A stretch of DNA of 64,000 nucleotides from Dipteris shenzhenensis. Its lineage: Eukaryota; Polypodiophyta; Polypodiopsida; Gleicheniales. Numbering within the stretch: position 1 is the first letter of the stretch; every line of letters begins with the position of its first letter. The notes beneath the pieces were generated by a model. That model was not told where the DNA came from and searched no databases. It was given only the letters and a program-made list of their open reading frames with translations. Shown here piece after piece: positions 1 through 11,345 of this stretch. A program made the translations under genes and the position numbers. The stretch lies in the NCBI GenBank assembly GCA_047967505.1, contig CM106540.1; one strand, written 5' to 3'.

Positions 1-1495
1 GAACGACACTACTCAGAGGCTGACAAGCATGCCTTGTCTTTGGTGTTCTGTATTGAGAAATTTAAGCATTATGTGGCTAGAAAGTCCTTCATTATACTCA
101 TTAGCACTGGTCTTGCAAAGCAGGTTCTTCAATCACCAAATCCCATGGGCCGGTTGGCCAAATGGTTGGCCGTTTTACAAGAATATGATTTTTCTTTCAA
201 AATTGTAAAAGGGGGTTGTTCCAACTTGAAGAATGCTTTGATTGATTTAGAGGATTGCCTTGATGTAACCCTTGTAGGATCCATAGAAGTTGGGGATCCA
301 TGGTATGGCAGTATCTATAGGTTTTTGACTGCTTTCTCCTTTCCTCCAGAAAGTACTAGCTATGAGAGAAAGAAGATCTACAGAGATAGTAGGCGCTACA
401 CCCTCTTTGATGGGGTGTTGTACCGTCAAGGCATGGATGGGGTACTAAGACGGGACATTGATGCAGATGAAGTACCTAAGGTATTGAAGCATTATCATGA
501 TGGATTTTGTGGAGGCCACTGTGCCAGTGACTATACAGCTAAGAAGATTTTACATGCAGGGTACTATTGGCCGACCTTGTTCAGGGATGTCACTATGCAT
601 TGCAAAACTTGTGAACCATGCCAATTCTTTGGTAGGAAGGATTTGTGTCCTAGGCAACATCACTTAGTGATGTCCATCCATCCATTTCACAAGTGGGGAA
701 TAGATTTTGTCAGGCCCCCGCCCACGACTGCCCACAAAAAGAAGTATCTTTTGGTAGCCACTCAGTATGTCACTAAGTGGGCTGAAGCTATCGCCCTCCC
801 CGCAACAAATGTTAAGGCATTTTCAAATTTCATATTTGAACATATCTGCACAAGGTTTGGTACACCCATGGAAATAGTATTTGACAATGGGAGTCCATTC
901 TTAAATGAAGCAGTGGAGTTACTCATGGATCGCATGGGTATTGATCATCGCACTTCTAGCATCTATTATCCAGCATCCATGGGTTAGACGATAAAACGTC
1001 TAAAAGTCACACTCCTTTTGAGTTGGTGTACGGTACTGAAGCCGTTTTACCACTAGAGATAGAGATTCTAGCTTTGAGATTGGCACAAGAACAGAGGATG
1101 ACAGAAGATGAACATGTAGAGGCCCAGTTGGTGCTACTTGAGAAGCTAGATGAAACCCGATGCCTAGCCCTACATCAAACAGAGATTCAAAAGAATCGAC
1201 AAAAGACCCACTTGGATGCTAAGATTCGCAAGGGATGGGAAAGACAATTTGCTGAGGGGGATGTTGTGCTATGCTTTGATAACAGATTGGACCACCAAAT
1301 GGATAAGAAGTTCCTCCCATTGTGGACCGGTCCATACAAAGTCATCAAGGAACATTGCAATGGGTCTGTACAAGTTCGAGAGCTACATGAGCCATATGGC
1401 AAGAAGGTGATGAACAAGAGTTACCTCAAGCCCTTCTTTGTACATGATGGACCCAGGCATGGAAATGCTGTGCATTCCCTGCCTGGGGGGGGAAC
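1..1495 (+). pseudogene. Ty3/gypsy pol 3' end (RNase H end and integrase), broken
   Basis: Two reading frames together encode the end of a gypsy pol polyprotein. The first (from the window edge to a TAG at 985) starts in the retroviral-type RNase H, with ADKHALSLVF near base 22. It continues with an H2C2 integrase finger (HYHDGF...CKTCEPC, about 490-625) and the integrase core, with catalytic Asp in GIDFV (about 700) and DNGSPF (about 882). The second (1023-1517) starts at FELVYGTEAVLP and runs to the chromodomain-less C-terminal part (GPYKVI, SYLKPFF). The stretch that should link the two, which holds the catalytic Glu region and about 60 residues, is missing, so an internal deletion with a frame change has killed integrase. 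The ORF stop (1515-1517) lies inside the LTR. The 5' part of pol is not adjacent. A matching 5' half lies inverted at 24227-29264. Confidence 0.93.
1483..1495 (+). other. Gypsy polypurine tract
   Basis: A run of eight G followed by GAAC lies directly before the LTR start TGTTA at 1496. This is the expected position of the plus-strand primer of a gypsy element. Confidence 0.75.
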
Positions 1496-2533
1496 TGTTA
1501 TGGATAAATTTGTCTAAGGAAAAAGGCATTAATATGTGTGTGTTTGTATGTGTAAGGAAAAAGGCATTAATATGTGTGTGTTTGTATGTGTGGCAATAGT
1601 ATAATACAATATGGTGTGCATAGGACCCAGGGTTGAGGTGGCAGGGCATGACCATGTACCACCCTTCCATGTAAGAGGACCCATAAGGTGTGTTGTACAT
1701 AATCCATGGTAGTTATATTATAAAATGTAAGGTGGCATGGCTCCTCCATGTGCCACCCCTCCACCTAGGCGGTCCCATGCCTGCATTTAGTGAGATATGG
1801 CCCAAAGTCCATGGGAGAAGTAATATAAAATAGGTGGAGATGGATATTATATTGGGTTATTCCCTCCATGTAGGATAGGCCCATGTGGGGGAGGTATAGA
1901 AGGTCCAAGAGTGCAAGTTAAATAATGGGGAAAGTAGGATGAGGTGGCAAGATTCCTTGTGCCAACCCTCCACTTGTCCTCCTAGATGTTTGAATGTATT
2001 ATTAAATTGGGAAGAGACCAAGGGAGTATCATAGACTTGGGATATGGGAGTTGATATATGTGGAAAAATGTGGCCAAGCGTTATCGCACACAATTGAGAG
2101 TGTGTAACCGCCTAGCCCACATGGGAGACTCTTCCACACACACCATGCATGTGGGAGGATGCATTTATTGGGAGAGACCCCCTCTCTTGGCTATAAAAGG
2201 AGGGGGCTATTCCTTGGTGGAACACGCTCATTCTTGTAAAGCCACCTAGCTAGTACTTTGATTTCCCCCTTCCCTTCCTTTCAAATAAAGCATGGCCCTC
2301 TTCCCTTGATGTCTCCATCTTTACATTCCAGCTCCTCCCATCATGTACATGCTTCTCTTCCCCCTCTCCCTTTCCCCTTGTGCCATAGTCTCCCTCTTCA
2401 TTCCCTCCCCTTCTAATCCCTTTTTCCCTCCCATGATAATGTTTCGCCCTCATGTTCTCCTTTCCTCTATGGCCCTTGAGCATCGCCATGCTTAGTGTCT
2501 AGCCTCTTGTCCTGATTTCTTTTCTAGGTAATA
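1496..2533 (+). repeat. Gypsy 3' LTR (copy A)
   Basis: This roughly 1.04-kb LTR starts TGTTATGGATAAATTTG and ends GGTAATA, where TAACA is expected. A CTATAAAAGG TATA box lies at 2191-2200 and an AATAAA signal at 2284-2289. The reverse complement of the same sequence forms 28255-29264, with scattered substitutions and small indels. Flanking bases 2534-2537 (GTGG) are the complement of CCAC, which follows the other LTR at 29265-29268. Together they look like a 4-bp target duplication separated by a later inversion. Confidence 0.88.
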
Positions 2534-2949
2534 GTGGTACAACTTGAGGGTTACATGTTATAGATGGCGTACTTATTGCTGCTGAAGGTACAACACCACC
2601 ACTTGGAAATGCATTCCACATTTTCTTCAATGCTTCCAAGGCACTAAGTAATTCTTGGGATCCCTCAATTGAATCTGGTAAGGGCTTCAAGCAGTGCGTG
2701 CTTATGTGTAGCTCGTAACTTGTAGACCACATTGTCATTCTTCCCTTTGCACACAACTTCTATCAAATTGTTTTCTTTAATGTTGATGGTTGAGACCATG
2801 CCACCATTTCTTACTGCCTCTGCAGAATATTTCACGCTTGACACATTCTCAGCAGTGATCACCAAAAAATACTTTGATTTGTGCTCCATAAAATACCAAG
2901 CATGTTCAAGATATTTGAAAGACGACTTGGAACCAAAACTCGAAGCCAT
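2534..2949 (-). pseudogene. ORF-B, N-terminal part (unknown protein)
   Basis: A minus-strand ORF starts at ATG 2949 (MASSFGSKSSFKYLEH...) and shifts frame near 2700. It then continues as a Ser/Thr/Pro-rich stretch ending ...SITCNPQVVP at the LTR border. Read across the gypsy target duplication, the frame continues directly into PIFVAITTV at 29265 on the other strand, with the same low-complexity Ser/Thr/Val composition. I therefore treat both pieces as one gene split by the gypsy and a later inversion. The N-terminal domain (about 80 residues, with FLVITAENVSSVKYSAEAV) is not one I recognise. It could be a DNA-binding or oligomerisation domain of a transposon accessory protein, which is inference only. 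Confidence 0.6.
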
Positions 2950-2984
2950 AGTTTTCTGCAAAGCAATCAAAAATAAAAAATGAG

Positions 2985-3500
2985 AATAACAATGATTTTC
3001 AAATTCAAAATATTAAAAAAATTGCTAATTAAATATTTAAATATTAAAAATTAATTGAAATTTTAAAAGTTTAAACATATTTTTAAAAATATTTTTTTAT
3101 ATTTCTAGATACTATTTTTTTACATAAATAATTTAATTCAAAATATTTTATAAGCATAGATAAAAGAATTTAATTTAATTTTTTTTAAATTTTATTTAAT
3201 TTTTAAAAATTTTTATTTTATTTATTTATTTATATATCTATATATTTAAATTTAAATTTATTTTTTCTAAAAAAATTTTAAAATTTTAAAAATTTTATTT
3301 ATTTATTTACTTTTAATTTTTAAATAAAATTTATTAATTTAATTTTTTTTATTTTTAAAAATTTTTTATTTTATTTTAATTATTTATTTATATATTTAAA
3401 ATTTAATTTAATTTTTTAAATTTTATTTATTTATTTAGTTTTCATTTATTTATTTTTTTAAAATTAAATTAATAAAATTTATTTCTTTAGCTTTTTTAAG
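2985..3500. repeat. AT-rich low-complexity stretch
   Basis: Nearly pure A/T with runs of T and A and TTTATTTA-type repeats. No reading frame or element end is visible. Confidence 0.9.
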
Positions 3501-3564
3501 CCCCAAAGTACCCCCACTTAAGGAGAGGAGGGAATTAACCCCCCAACCTGTTGCATGCGCAATA

Positions 3565-4745
3565 CTGCCCTCCCCTCCCCTCTCGCATCTGGCCGCCCCT
3601 CCCCTCTCCTCCCGCCTCCTCGCCTCTCCCCTCCCCTCCCCGCCCCTCCCCGCCCCTCTCACCTCGCCTCCCCTCTCCTCCCCGCCCCTCCCGTCCTCCC
3701 CCCGCCCCTCCCCCCGCCCCTCCCCCCCTCGCCTCCTCCTCTCGCCTCTCGCCTCCCCGCCCCTCCCTCGTCTCTCGCCTCCCCCCACCCCTCCCCTCGC
3801 CTCTCACCCCTCCCCTTGCCTCTCGCCTCCCCGCCCCTCCCTCGCCCCTCGCCTCCACTCTCGTCTCCCCCCCCATCCCTCCCCCCCCGCCTCCCCCCCC
3901 ACCCCTCCCCCCGCCTCTCGCCTCCCCTCCCCGCCGCCCCCTCTCGCCTCCCCTCCTTGTCGCCCTGCCCCTCACGCCTCCCCACCGTGGGAGGTCCGCG
4001 GCGGGGAGGGGAGGGGAGGGGAGGGGAGGGGTGAGAGGGGAGGGGAGGGGAGGGGAGAGGGGAGAGGGGGGGGATTAACCCCCCCCCCCGAACCTATTGC
4101 CCCTCCCCTCTCGCCTCCCCTCCCCGACCCTCCCACCACCCCTCCCCTCTCACCCCTCCCCTCCCCGCCCCGTCCCTCCGCTCCCCTCTCGCCCCTCCCC
4201 TCCATGCCCCGCCCCTCCTTGCCTCGCCCCACCCCGCCCCTTCCCTCCCCTCCCCACAACTCCCCCTCACTACTCGAAGGGGGAAGCAAGAGAAGAGGGA
4301 AGGGGAAGTGGGAGGAAAGGAGGGGAGGGGAGGGGAGGGGGAAGCGAGAGAAGAGGGGAGGGGAAGCGGGAGGAGAGGGGAAGGGAGGGGAGGGGAGGGA
4401 GGAAAGGAGGGGAGGGGAGGGGAGGGGAGGGGAGGAGGAAGCAAGAGGAGAGGGGAAGGAAGGAAGGGAGGGGAGGGGGAAGTGGGAGGACAGGGGAAGG
4501 GCAAGTGGGAGGAGGGAGAGGATAGGGGAAAAGAGGAGGGGAGGGGAAGGGAGGAGGGGGGAAGGGGGAACCAGAAGGAGAGAGGGGGGAAGGGAGAGAG
4601 GAAGTAGTAGGAGAGGGGATGGGAAGCGAGAGAAGAGGGGAAGGGAGGGGAGGGAGGAGAGGGGAAGCGAAGGGAGGGAAGGAGGGAGTACCTGGGTGGG
4701 GATGTGGTGGAGGAGCTCCAGGAAAGTTGTGAGAGAGAATGAGGA
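3565..4745. repeat. Alternating homopyrimidine and homopurine tracts (CCCCTCC / GGGGAGG)
   Basis: The + strand is almost pure C/T from about 3565 to 3985, almost pure G/A from 3990 to 4076, C-rich again from 4081 to 4265, and G/A from 4275 to 4740. Units are CCCCTCC, CTCGCC and GGGGAGG. Long ORFs across it in all frames are compositional artefacts. The strand switches make the tracts inverted copies of each other. They contain many four-G runs, so G-quadruplex or triplex formation is plausible from known DNA behaviour. Confidence 0.92.
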
Positions 4746-4749
4746 GGAG

Positions 4750-6350
4750 TAAAGTATTATAGGAAATGGATAGCTTTTAGGTAAAGTCAGCTTTTTTTAG
4801 TTTTTTAGGTTTTTTAGTTCTTTTAGGTTCACTATAAGTAGAATGTTCTTCATTCTCTCTTTCATTCAAAGTTCATTCTTTCACACTCCATGCTTCTCTC
4901 CTCTCATCAACCTGTTGCAGGATTCTCAAAATTCTCAAAATTTTCAAAATGTTGCAAGAGGTGAGTTCATTTCCAATCTATTGTGTATGCAAGAACTTTT
5001 AAGAATCAAGTTTTTATAAATTTGATTTTTTTTTCAAATCCGATTCTTTTCTCAAAAACTTGTTGCGTACGCAACAACTTCAAAAAACCATCTTTTGCAT
5101 TAAATCTTTTTTCCCACAAATTTCCCTCTTTACCTTAAACTCTCACAACCTATTGTCACAAATTTCTCTCAACCTCAAACTCTCTCAGTCTATTGGGTAC
5201 GCAATAATTTAAAAAAATAAATAAATTAGAAAAAAATATATTACAAATTTCTCTCTCAACATCAAAACCACTCAAACCTCTCTATCTATTACGTATGTAA
5301 GAACTTCAAAATAAAATTTAACCATAAATCTCTCCAAAAACTCTTCTCACGACACTTTATTCATATAAGAAATCCATTTATAATATTTTTGCTCCATAAT
5401 ATAATAAATTTTTATTAACTAATATTAAAATATAAATTTGCTAAAAATATATATTTTTAATCTATAAATTAATATAAATATTATATAATTATTATATAAA
5501 TATATATATATATACATTAATTAAAAAAATATAACAATGAAAATATTTTTGAATGGAAAGTCTTCTAGCATATGTGCTTTATATAATACTTATGCTTAAA
5601 ACAATGAAGAATTAGTGAATGTATTTGTAAGATAGTTCTTAATTTAAAAAATCTCTATAATATTCTTCTTGATATTAACTAGATATTAAATTTTAGTTTT
5701 AATAATATACATTATTAACTTAAAAACTAATATAAATATAATGTAATTATTATATAAATTTAAATAAATATATAAATTATTAATATTATACATTAATAAC
5801 ATTTAAAATTAGGTATATTATATACTAATAACCTTTAAATTTTAAAAAGGTATTAAATCAAAGAATTGAATTAATTTAAAAAATAAGAAAATATTAAAAT
5901 TTACACAAGTACTTTTAGCATGTATGTTGTTCTTCCATGTGTATAATACTTGTTAGTCGAAGAATGAAGAATTTGATAATATATTTGTAAGGTAGGTGTT
6001 TAAAACCATAGAATCTGGAAGAGGTTTAACATACTTGCTTATCTTTGTTACAATATGTAATACTTTGCAAAAGCCTTTGTACAAAACTACAATATCATTG
6101 AATCCATATTATTTTTCTACTTTAGCAACCACTAGATATCCATGGTATGAATCCATGATATGGAATACATATTTCTTATGAATATTTCTTATCACATACT
6201 TCTTTATTTCTTCTGATACACCATGCAGCATGAATGTAAGAAAATATTAATTGGTGTGCTTTTAGCCTATGTGCTTGTCCCTAATAAGTGGGATACTTTA
6301 ACTAGGTAGACTTATAATTACTTAAAGTAAAGCCTTTGCAAAGGATCGTA
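4750..6350. other. AT-rich spacer with short spaced palindromes
   Basis: No gene is seen. Short palindromic motifs recur at roughly 80-130 bp intervals: TTGTGTATGCAAG (4981), the perfect palindrome TTGTTGCGTACGCAACAA (5060-5077), TATTGGGTACGCAATA (5191) and CTATTACGTATGTAAG (5286). From 5560 to 6260 there are imprecise longer repeats around the phrase TTTTAGCATATGTGCTT. The small ORF at 5996-6181 has no recognisable feature. Confidence 0.6.
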
Positions 6351-6550
6351 CCTAGTATTGGATATATCCAACCTGTTGCACAAATCAAGAAAATTGCACA
6401 AATCAAGAATTTTCTTGATTTGTGCAACAAATTGGATATACGGTTGGTTGGATAAACTTTAAACAATTAATACCAAAACATCTTAACCACCGTAAATCTT
6501 AAACTTTAAACATTTAATTCTTAAACCAGGCTAAACTCCTAAACAATAAA

Positions 6551-6698
6551 TCCTAAACCCTAAACCCTAAACTTTAAATCCTAAACCCTAAACCCTAAAC
6601 CTTAACCCTAAACCCTAAACCATAACCCTAAACCCTAACCCTAAATCCTAAACCCTAAACCCTAGCCCTAAACCCTAAACCCTAAACCCTAACCCTAA
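6551..6698 (+). repeat. Degenerate telomere-like (CCCTAAA)n, left arm
   Basis: About 20 imperfect copies of CCCTAAA, the complement of the usual plant telomere unit, embedded in the left foldback arm. The repeats are interstitial. Confidence 0.85.
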
Positions 6699-7034
6699 AA
6701 TACAACCAAAATTTAATGAATTTTTTTGATTTGTACAACAGGTTGGATATATCCCCTAACCTGTTACTCAAGCAACAAGTTGGGGGGTATATCCAACCAA
6801 TAGCACAAATCAAATAAATTGCACAAATCAAGATTTTTCTTGATTTGTGCAATAGATTGGATATACGGTTGGGGGTGCACCCCCAACCTGTTGCTTGAGC
6901 AACAGGTTGGAGGATATATCCAACCTATTCCACAAGTCAAGAATTTTCTTAATTTGTGTAACAGGTTGGATTAAGCAATAGGTTGCGGGATGTATCCAAC
7001 CTATTACACAAATCAAGAAAATTCCTTGATTTGT

Positions 7035-7280
7035 CTCGGGGGGGTCACTATGTATAAACCCTCTATATCACGTGCGTTCAAGGCCTATATTTAAAATCCC
7101 TTACCTGTAAAATTTTTCATTAATAAAATGTACCCCTTTTCTATACAAATCTGTAAATTTTTTCCAAAACTATTTTAAATAGTCCCTTATGTATATTTAT
7201 TTGTATAAATTTTAGGGAAAAAAATATCCTCCTGTTGAACTCATGTGATAAGGTTACATATGATGAGTGACCCCCCCGAG
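7035..7280. mobile_element. hAT-like MITE, copy 1 (246 bp)
   Basis: The ends are inverted: CTCGGGGGGGTCACT at the left and AGTGACCCCCCCGAG at the right. The 8-bp sequence TGATTTGT is repeated directly outside both ends (7027-7034 and 7281-7288), which marks an insertion. The interior is AT-rich and non-coding. An almost identical 247-bp copy at 42664-42910 has a different 8-bp duplication. Eight-bp duplications fit the hAT (or P) superfamily. The missing autonomous partner is not in this window. Confidence 0.9.
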
Positions 7281-7660
7281 TGATTTGTGCAACAAATTGG
7301 ATATACATCCGAACCTGTTGTAAGAGGTTGGTGGGGCTGCACCCTGAACCTGTTGCTTGAGCAACAGGTTGGGGGATATCCAACCTGTTGCACAAATCAA
7401 TAATTTTCTTGATTTGTGCAACAGATTGGATATATCCCCCAACCTTATCAACCTGTTGCACAAATCAAGAAAATTCTTGACTTGTAGAATAAGTTGTATA
7501 TATCCAATTTGTTGCACAAATCAAGAAAATTCTTGATTTTTATAATTTTCTTAATTTGTGCAACAGGTTGGATATATCAACCCAACCTGTTGCTCAAGCA
7601 ACAAGTTGGGAAATATACCTGTTGCACAAATCAAAAAAATTCATTAAATTTTGGTTGTAT

Positions 7661-7790
7661 TTTAGGGTTAGGGTTTAGGACTTAGGGTTTCGGATTTAGG
7701 ATTTAGGATTTAGGATTTAGGGTTTAGGATTTAGAGTTTAGGGTTTAGGGTTTAGGATTTAGTGTTTAGGAGTTTAGGGTTTAGGGATTA
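7661..7790 (+). repeat. Degenerate telomere-like (TTTAGGG)n, right arm
   Basis: Imperfect TTTAGGG, TTAGGG and TTTAGGA units that mirror the left-arm array in reverse complement. Confidence 0.85.
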
Positions 7791-8002
7791 AATGTTTAAA
7801 GTTTAGGATTTACGGTGGTTAAGATGTTTTGGTATTAATTATTTAAAGTTTATGATGTAGGGTTCAGGTTTAATGACTTCTCTGCTAGTTTTAATATAAA
7901 ATTTATTAAGTAATAATAAGCTCAATGATTATTTATTGTGTCTTTTTTTGAGTTGCTAATCTATTTCTATACATAAAAGAAGTATTCACCCTAACAGAGG
8001 GT

Positions 8003-8731
8003 ATGGATGTGGTGTTACATAAGAAGAATGAAGTGGTGGCTTTTGGACGAATTCATAGTCTTGATCCTATGAATGTATGTCATTTCCAATGTTGTGGTGA
8101 GAGAAGATGTGTAGTGATAATCACCAATGTTGTAAATCCTGAAGTGCATTTAAAATATCCACATGGACACTTTGAAACATTGGGAGATATCTTACAATGT
8201 GACATATTTGATATGCAAGTACACAGAACCCTCTGGGACTAAGACGAAATTGTTCCAAAGACATACTTTCAAGATATCAAGAAAACTTATTTTGAGGGGG
8301 GAAAAGTAGATATGTTATCTTGCTCCGGAGAAGTTTTAGCAATTGGCAACTTTAAGGGCTATGCTCAGAGTTTTCTCTGTATAGTGGAAATAATTAAGTT
8401 GACTAGTGCAGGTGTCATTCAAAATGCAATGGATAGTACTTCACATCTAGACGTCCATAATACTACGTCTCATCTACAAGTTCATAGTACTTGTAAATGG
8501 GGGTTAGCTTTCTTGAAATCAAGTTTTCCCAAGACAGTTTCCTTCAATATCATGGAAGACACAATGGAATATTATCAGAAGAAAATGACTATAACACAAA
8601 TGGGATCCAAATTGATAAGAAGCTATAGTAGTGATCAAGAGTATCATAGTGGCATGCTCACAGGTATTGAGGACATTATAGTAATAGATGTTGATGCAGA
8701 AAAGGTTTCTTGTGTTGCAAGTGTTTTTTGA
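8003..8731 (+). pseudogene. Unrecognised ORF with one internal stop
   Basis: One frame runs from ATG 8003 to TGA 8729-8731, about 242 codons, broken only by TAA at 8240-8242. Two segments resemble each other weakly: VVLHKKNEVVAFGRIHS near the start and VDMLSCSGEVLAIGNFKG after the stop. This could be two copies of a small beta-rich domain. A loose resemblance to the DUF8039-type domain of some plant transposon proteins is noted but not relied on. The ORF ends exactly where the truncated CACTA-1 begins and points toward the DUF7869-like gene beyond it. It may be an upstream part of the same old element, or debris from another. Confidence 0.4.
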
Positions 8732-8734
8732 GAT

Positions 8735-11126
8735 ATCCACCTATTTCACATGTCCATGCATATGTAAGATATTTGAGATATCCACCTATTTCACATGTCC
8801 ATGAAGAAAATACATAATGCGATTTGATAGTAAGCATACCTCACAATACCACAGATCTTGAATATAGCATTTCTAACATCTTCTTGTAAGCACCCTTTTA
8901 TTGTAATTAGGAGGATGAACTATCAAAGCAACAATGAAGTCATGTCAACAATATAACATAATAATAATTACGCTAACGCATCACGATTATCAGTACACTA
9001 ATTCTACTTAGAATACCTATAAGACCTTGTGCCAATCTGCATGGGACTTGAGCCCACTAAGCTTATTGTCCTTTGAAAATGCTCCTTTCAAGCAATGCAT
9101 GTACCCTGTCGATGTTTGAAAAGAGGCAATGTCTGCCTTTACCGCTGCCTCCTCCCTCATAGAGAGGATCCACGTTGCTTTCGGGAGGACAACTTTTCTC
9201 AAAGCATGCACTTGGGGCCACAAACGAGACATCCTATTCATAGCACGCAAGTCTTCTCGCACTCCTCTCGAGTCCTTCGAACGAACCAAGTGTGCCCAAA
9301 TAGCAGCCCCCACATTCTTGAAGATATGCATGGGATCCAAGAGATGATTGATTTGTAACTGACCCCAATAAGGAAGCTCGTGAAAGATCGATAGCCTCTT
9401 CATACTAGGAGGAGGTTCCTCTCCATTCACCCTCCAAGCTTGAATCCAGTCACTTGCCTTCAAATATGATGGTGGTGGATCAAACTGACCTCCACGTGCG
9501 AGATGGCTGAGCGGAAGATATCGAGCATGACCTTCATAAACATTTTTCCTCATATGTTTGGAGTAGCGTGCAAGCGATTTTAGAGCCAGTCTACAAACAG
9601 GATAAGCATGGTACCCACTTGTAACAAGTCTTGCAAGCATGCATGAATGTGTTAGTACAAGACATGCATGCAAAAGAGAGTTAAAAAAGCATAATCCCTC
9701 ATTGTACATGTAAAGACACAACCACGTACCTGCGCACTCTCCATATCCTACGTAGTCATGCATGGTCCACATTAAGATACCCCTGACCAAAATATCATTG
9801 GTATGTCTAGGAGCTCTGGAAATATCAAAGACCTGCACTCCTCTCCATAATATCTGTAACTCCTCTATCAAAGGTGCCATGTACACGTCCATGTTTTTTG
9901 CCTTCTACTTTCCTGGCACAAGTAGTGCAAGCATGAGATGTCCCTTTTTTATTGTTAGCCAAGGTGGGATATTGTATTTCACCACAACTATGGGCCATGT
10001 CGACCAAGATGTCGAGCGTAACCCGAAAGGATTCACGCCGTCCATGGCTAGCCCAAGATGTAAGTTGCATGGCTCCCTCGCAAAGTCCGACCACTAATTA
10101 TCTATGTGCTTCCAAGCTACACAATCTATGGGAATCCTCAATGTGTCATCAGTGGACCAATGAGATGCATGCCATGTCATCAACTCCGCTATGGATTTGC
10201 ATCGAAACATGTGTTGTATTCTTGCAATGATGGGAAAGTGTCTCAAGACCTTTACTAGTATCCGCTCACCCCTGCAAGTCATCTCTATATCGTTGTTCCC
10301 CACACTTTGGACAACTAGCCAAATCTCCATGCTCACGACGAAAGAGAATACAATCATTACGGCAAGCATGGATGGTATCATAATCCATACCCACCGTTGT
10401 TAGCATCTTTTTCGCTTCATCTCTTGATGCGGGCATGGTATTTGTTGTAGGCAACATCTTCTGGAGCAACCTATGACAAAGACACTATCCAAATGATGAT
10501 TCTCAAAACAAACAATATCCAAATAATGAGTCAAATTAATGCAAGAGCTAACCTCATTAAGGCTAAGACACTTGTATCCGACCACCCATACTTTACTTGT
10601 AGATTCAAGATTGAGAGACAAGCATGTAGTTTAGACATCCTAGCACCCTCGTACAATTGTGTTGATTGCAACTCTCGCATTTTGACCTCAGACTCTGACA
10701 TCACGTGTATGTGGAATGTAGTGCCCCTAAAAATGGAATCCATCATGTCGACCATACCCTCGTCATCATCCAGAAGACTATAGTCTTGCTAAAAGTGAGA
10801 AGGTATATGCGTACCCTCGTCACCCTCCTCATCTTGTTTTAAGATTTCGTGTAAATATAAGATCTTCTATTTCCTGGTATACAATAAGACTGTGAACTTA
10901 AATAGCTTTGACTTACCGATGGTCCATCAACATGTGCAACACCAACGGTGGGTACTGGTTCCGGCTCCTCCCCATACATCCGCAAGTGGCGCATGATAAT
11001 ACGACGTTGATGTCGTACTTCTCGCTTGCAATGAGTGCAATGACAGTATAACCTCTTCATAAGCCACTTCGTGCTCCCGAGCATTGGCGCATCATCGGAC
11101 GATGAGCTTCCACTCGTCCCTTCCAT
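8735..11126 (-). pseudogene. TNP2-like CACTA transposase (Transposase_21 family), CACTA-1
   Basis: The gene starts at ATG 11126 (MEGTSGSSSSDDAPMLG) with a Cys/His-rich N-terminus (YCHCTHCKREV). Downstream blocks typical of plant TNP2 proteins follow: DEAKKMLTTVGMDYDTIHAC and CPKCGEQRYR (about 10430-10280), AMDGVNPFG (about 10050), MDVYMAPLIEELQILWRGV (9892 on) and LLDPMHIFKNVGAAIW (about 9330). Frames change between blocks, partly at likely introns (for example GT at the end of exon 1 near 10920) and partly through frameshifts. The C-terminal DUF4218-like part present in CACTA-2 is missing because the element is truncated at 8735. In an active element the protein would cut the termini in the nucleus. 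This copy cannot be functional. Confidence 0.85.
8738..8803. repeat. Short tandem duplication in the truncated TNP2 end
   Basis: The phrase GAGATATCCACCTATTTC followed by ACATGTCCATG occurs twice, about 40 bp apart. The sister copy near 44105-44135 has it once. Confidence 0.6.
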
Positions 11127-11225
11127 CTACACCTATAAAATCACAACATAAGCATGAAGAAGAGATATTAACAGTTATAAAATAGCATGTATGAGCTTCT
11201 TTTCATGTTACAACAAAAAATGACT

Positions 11226-11345
11226 ATAAGCATCGCTATATAGCGACCTTTTTGCTCTGTTTCGTCATTATATAGCGACGTTTTTAATTAAAAAACATCG
11301 CTATATAACGATGAATAAGCTTCACTATATAGCGACGCTGTGGGT
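11226..11345. promoter_or_regulatory. Central palindrome cluster between divergent CACTA-1 genes
   Basis: Four variants of the 16-bp palindrome GTCGCTATATAGCGAC lie between the start of the TNP2 gene (11126, - strand) and the transcribed leader of the Transposase_24 gene (+ strand). The same motif clusters just inside the right terminus (15315-15440) and in the centre of CACTA-2 (41834-41970). Repeated palindromes at CACTA termini are known binding sites of the accessory transposase. Their central position suggests the protein also regulates the divergent promoter, which is inference. Confidence 0.65.

Larger units (their letters stand above)
6446..7855. repeat. Foldback (inverted-repeat) element with telomere-like arms
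   Basis: The left arm (about 6446-6790) and right arm (about 7590-7855) are reverse complements for about 260-340 bp. Outside to inside, each arm has a unique segment (ATTAATACCAAAACATC on the left), then degenerate CCCTAAA/TTTAGGG repeats, then ACAACCAAAATTTAATG. The interior is packed with smaller hairpins built from CCAACCTGTTGCACAAATC and its complement. Similar hairpin units extend left to about 6356. A MITE (7035-7280) has inserted near the centre. No transposase is encoded. Confidence 0.8.

Noticed and set aside
3450-4750. Several ORFs of 100-180 codons rich in Gly/Arg/Glu or Pro/Ser
   Set aside because: They exist on both strands and in many frames only because the DNA is purine- or pyrimidine-only repeat.
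7141-7517. ORFs in the foldback, such as the one reading MQQVDKVGGYIQSV
   Set aside because: They are translations of hairpin repeats and the MITE, without family resemblance.
6356-7650. CRISPR-like array from the repeated CCAACCTGTTGCACAAATC units
   Set aside because: Units are inverted and irregular, without unique spacers, and the context is plant nuclear DNA.
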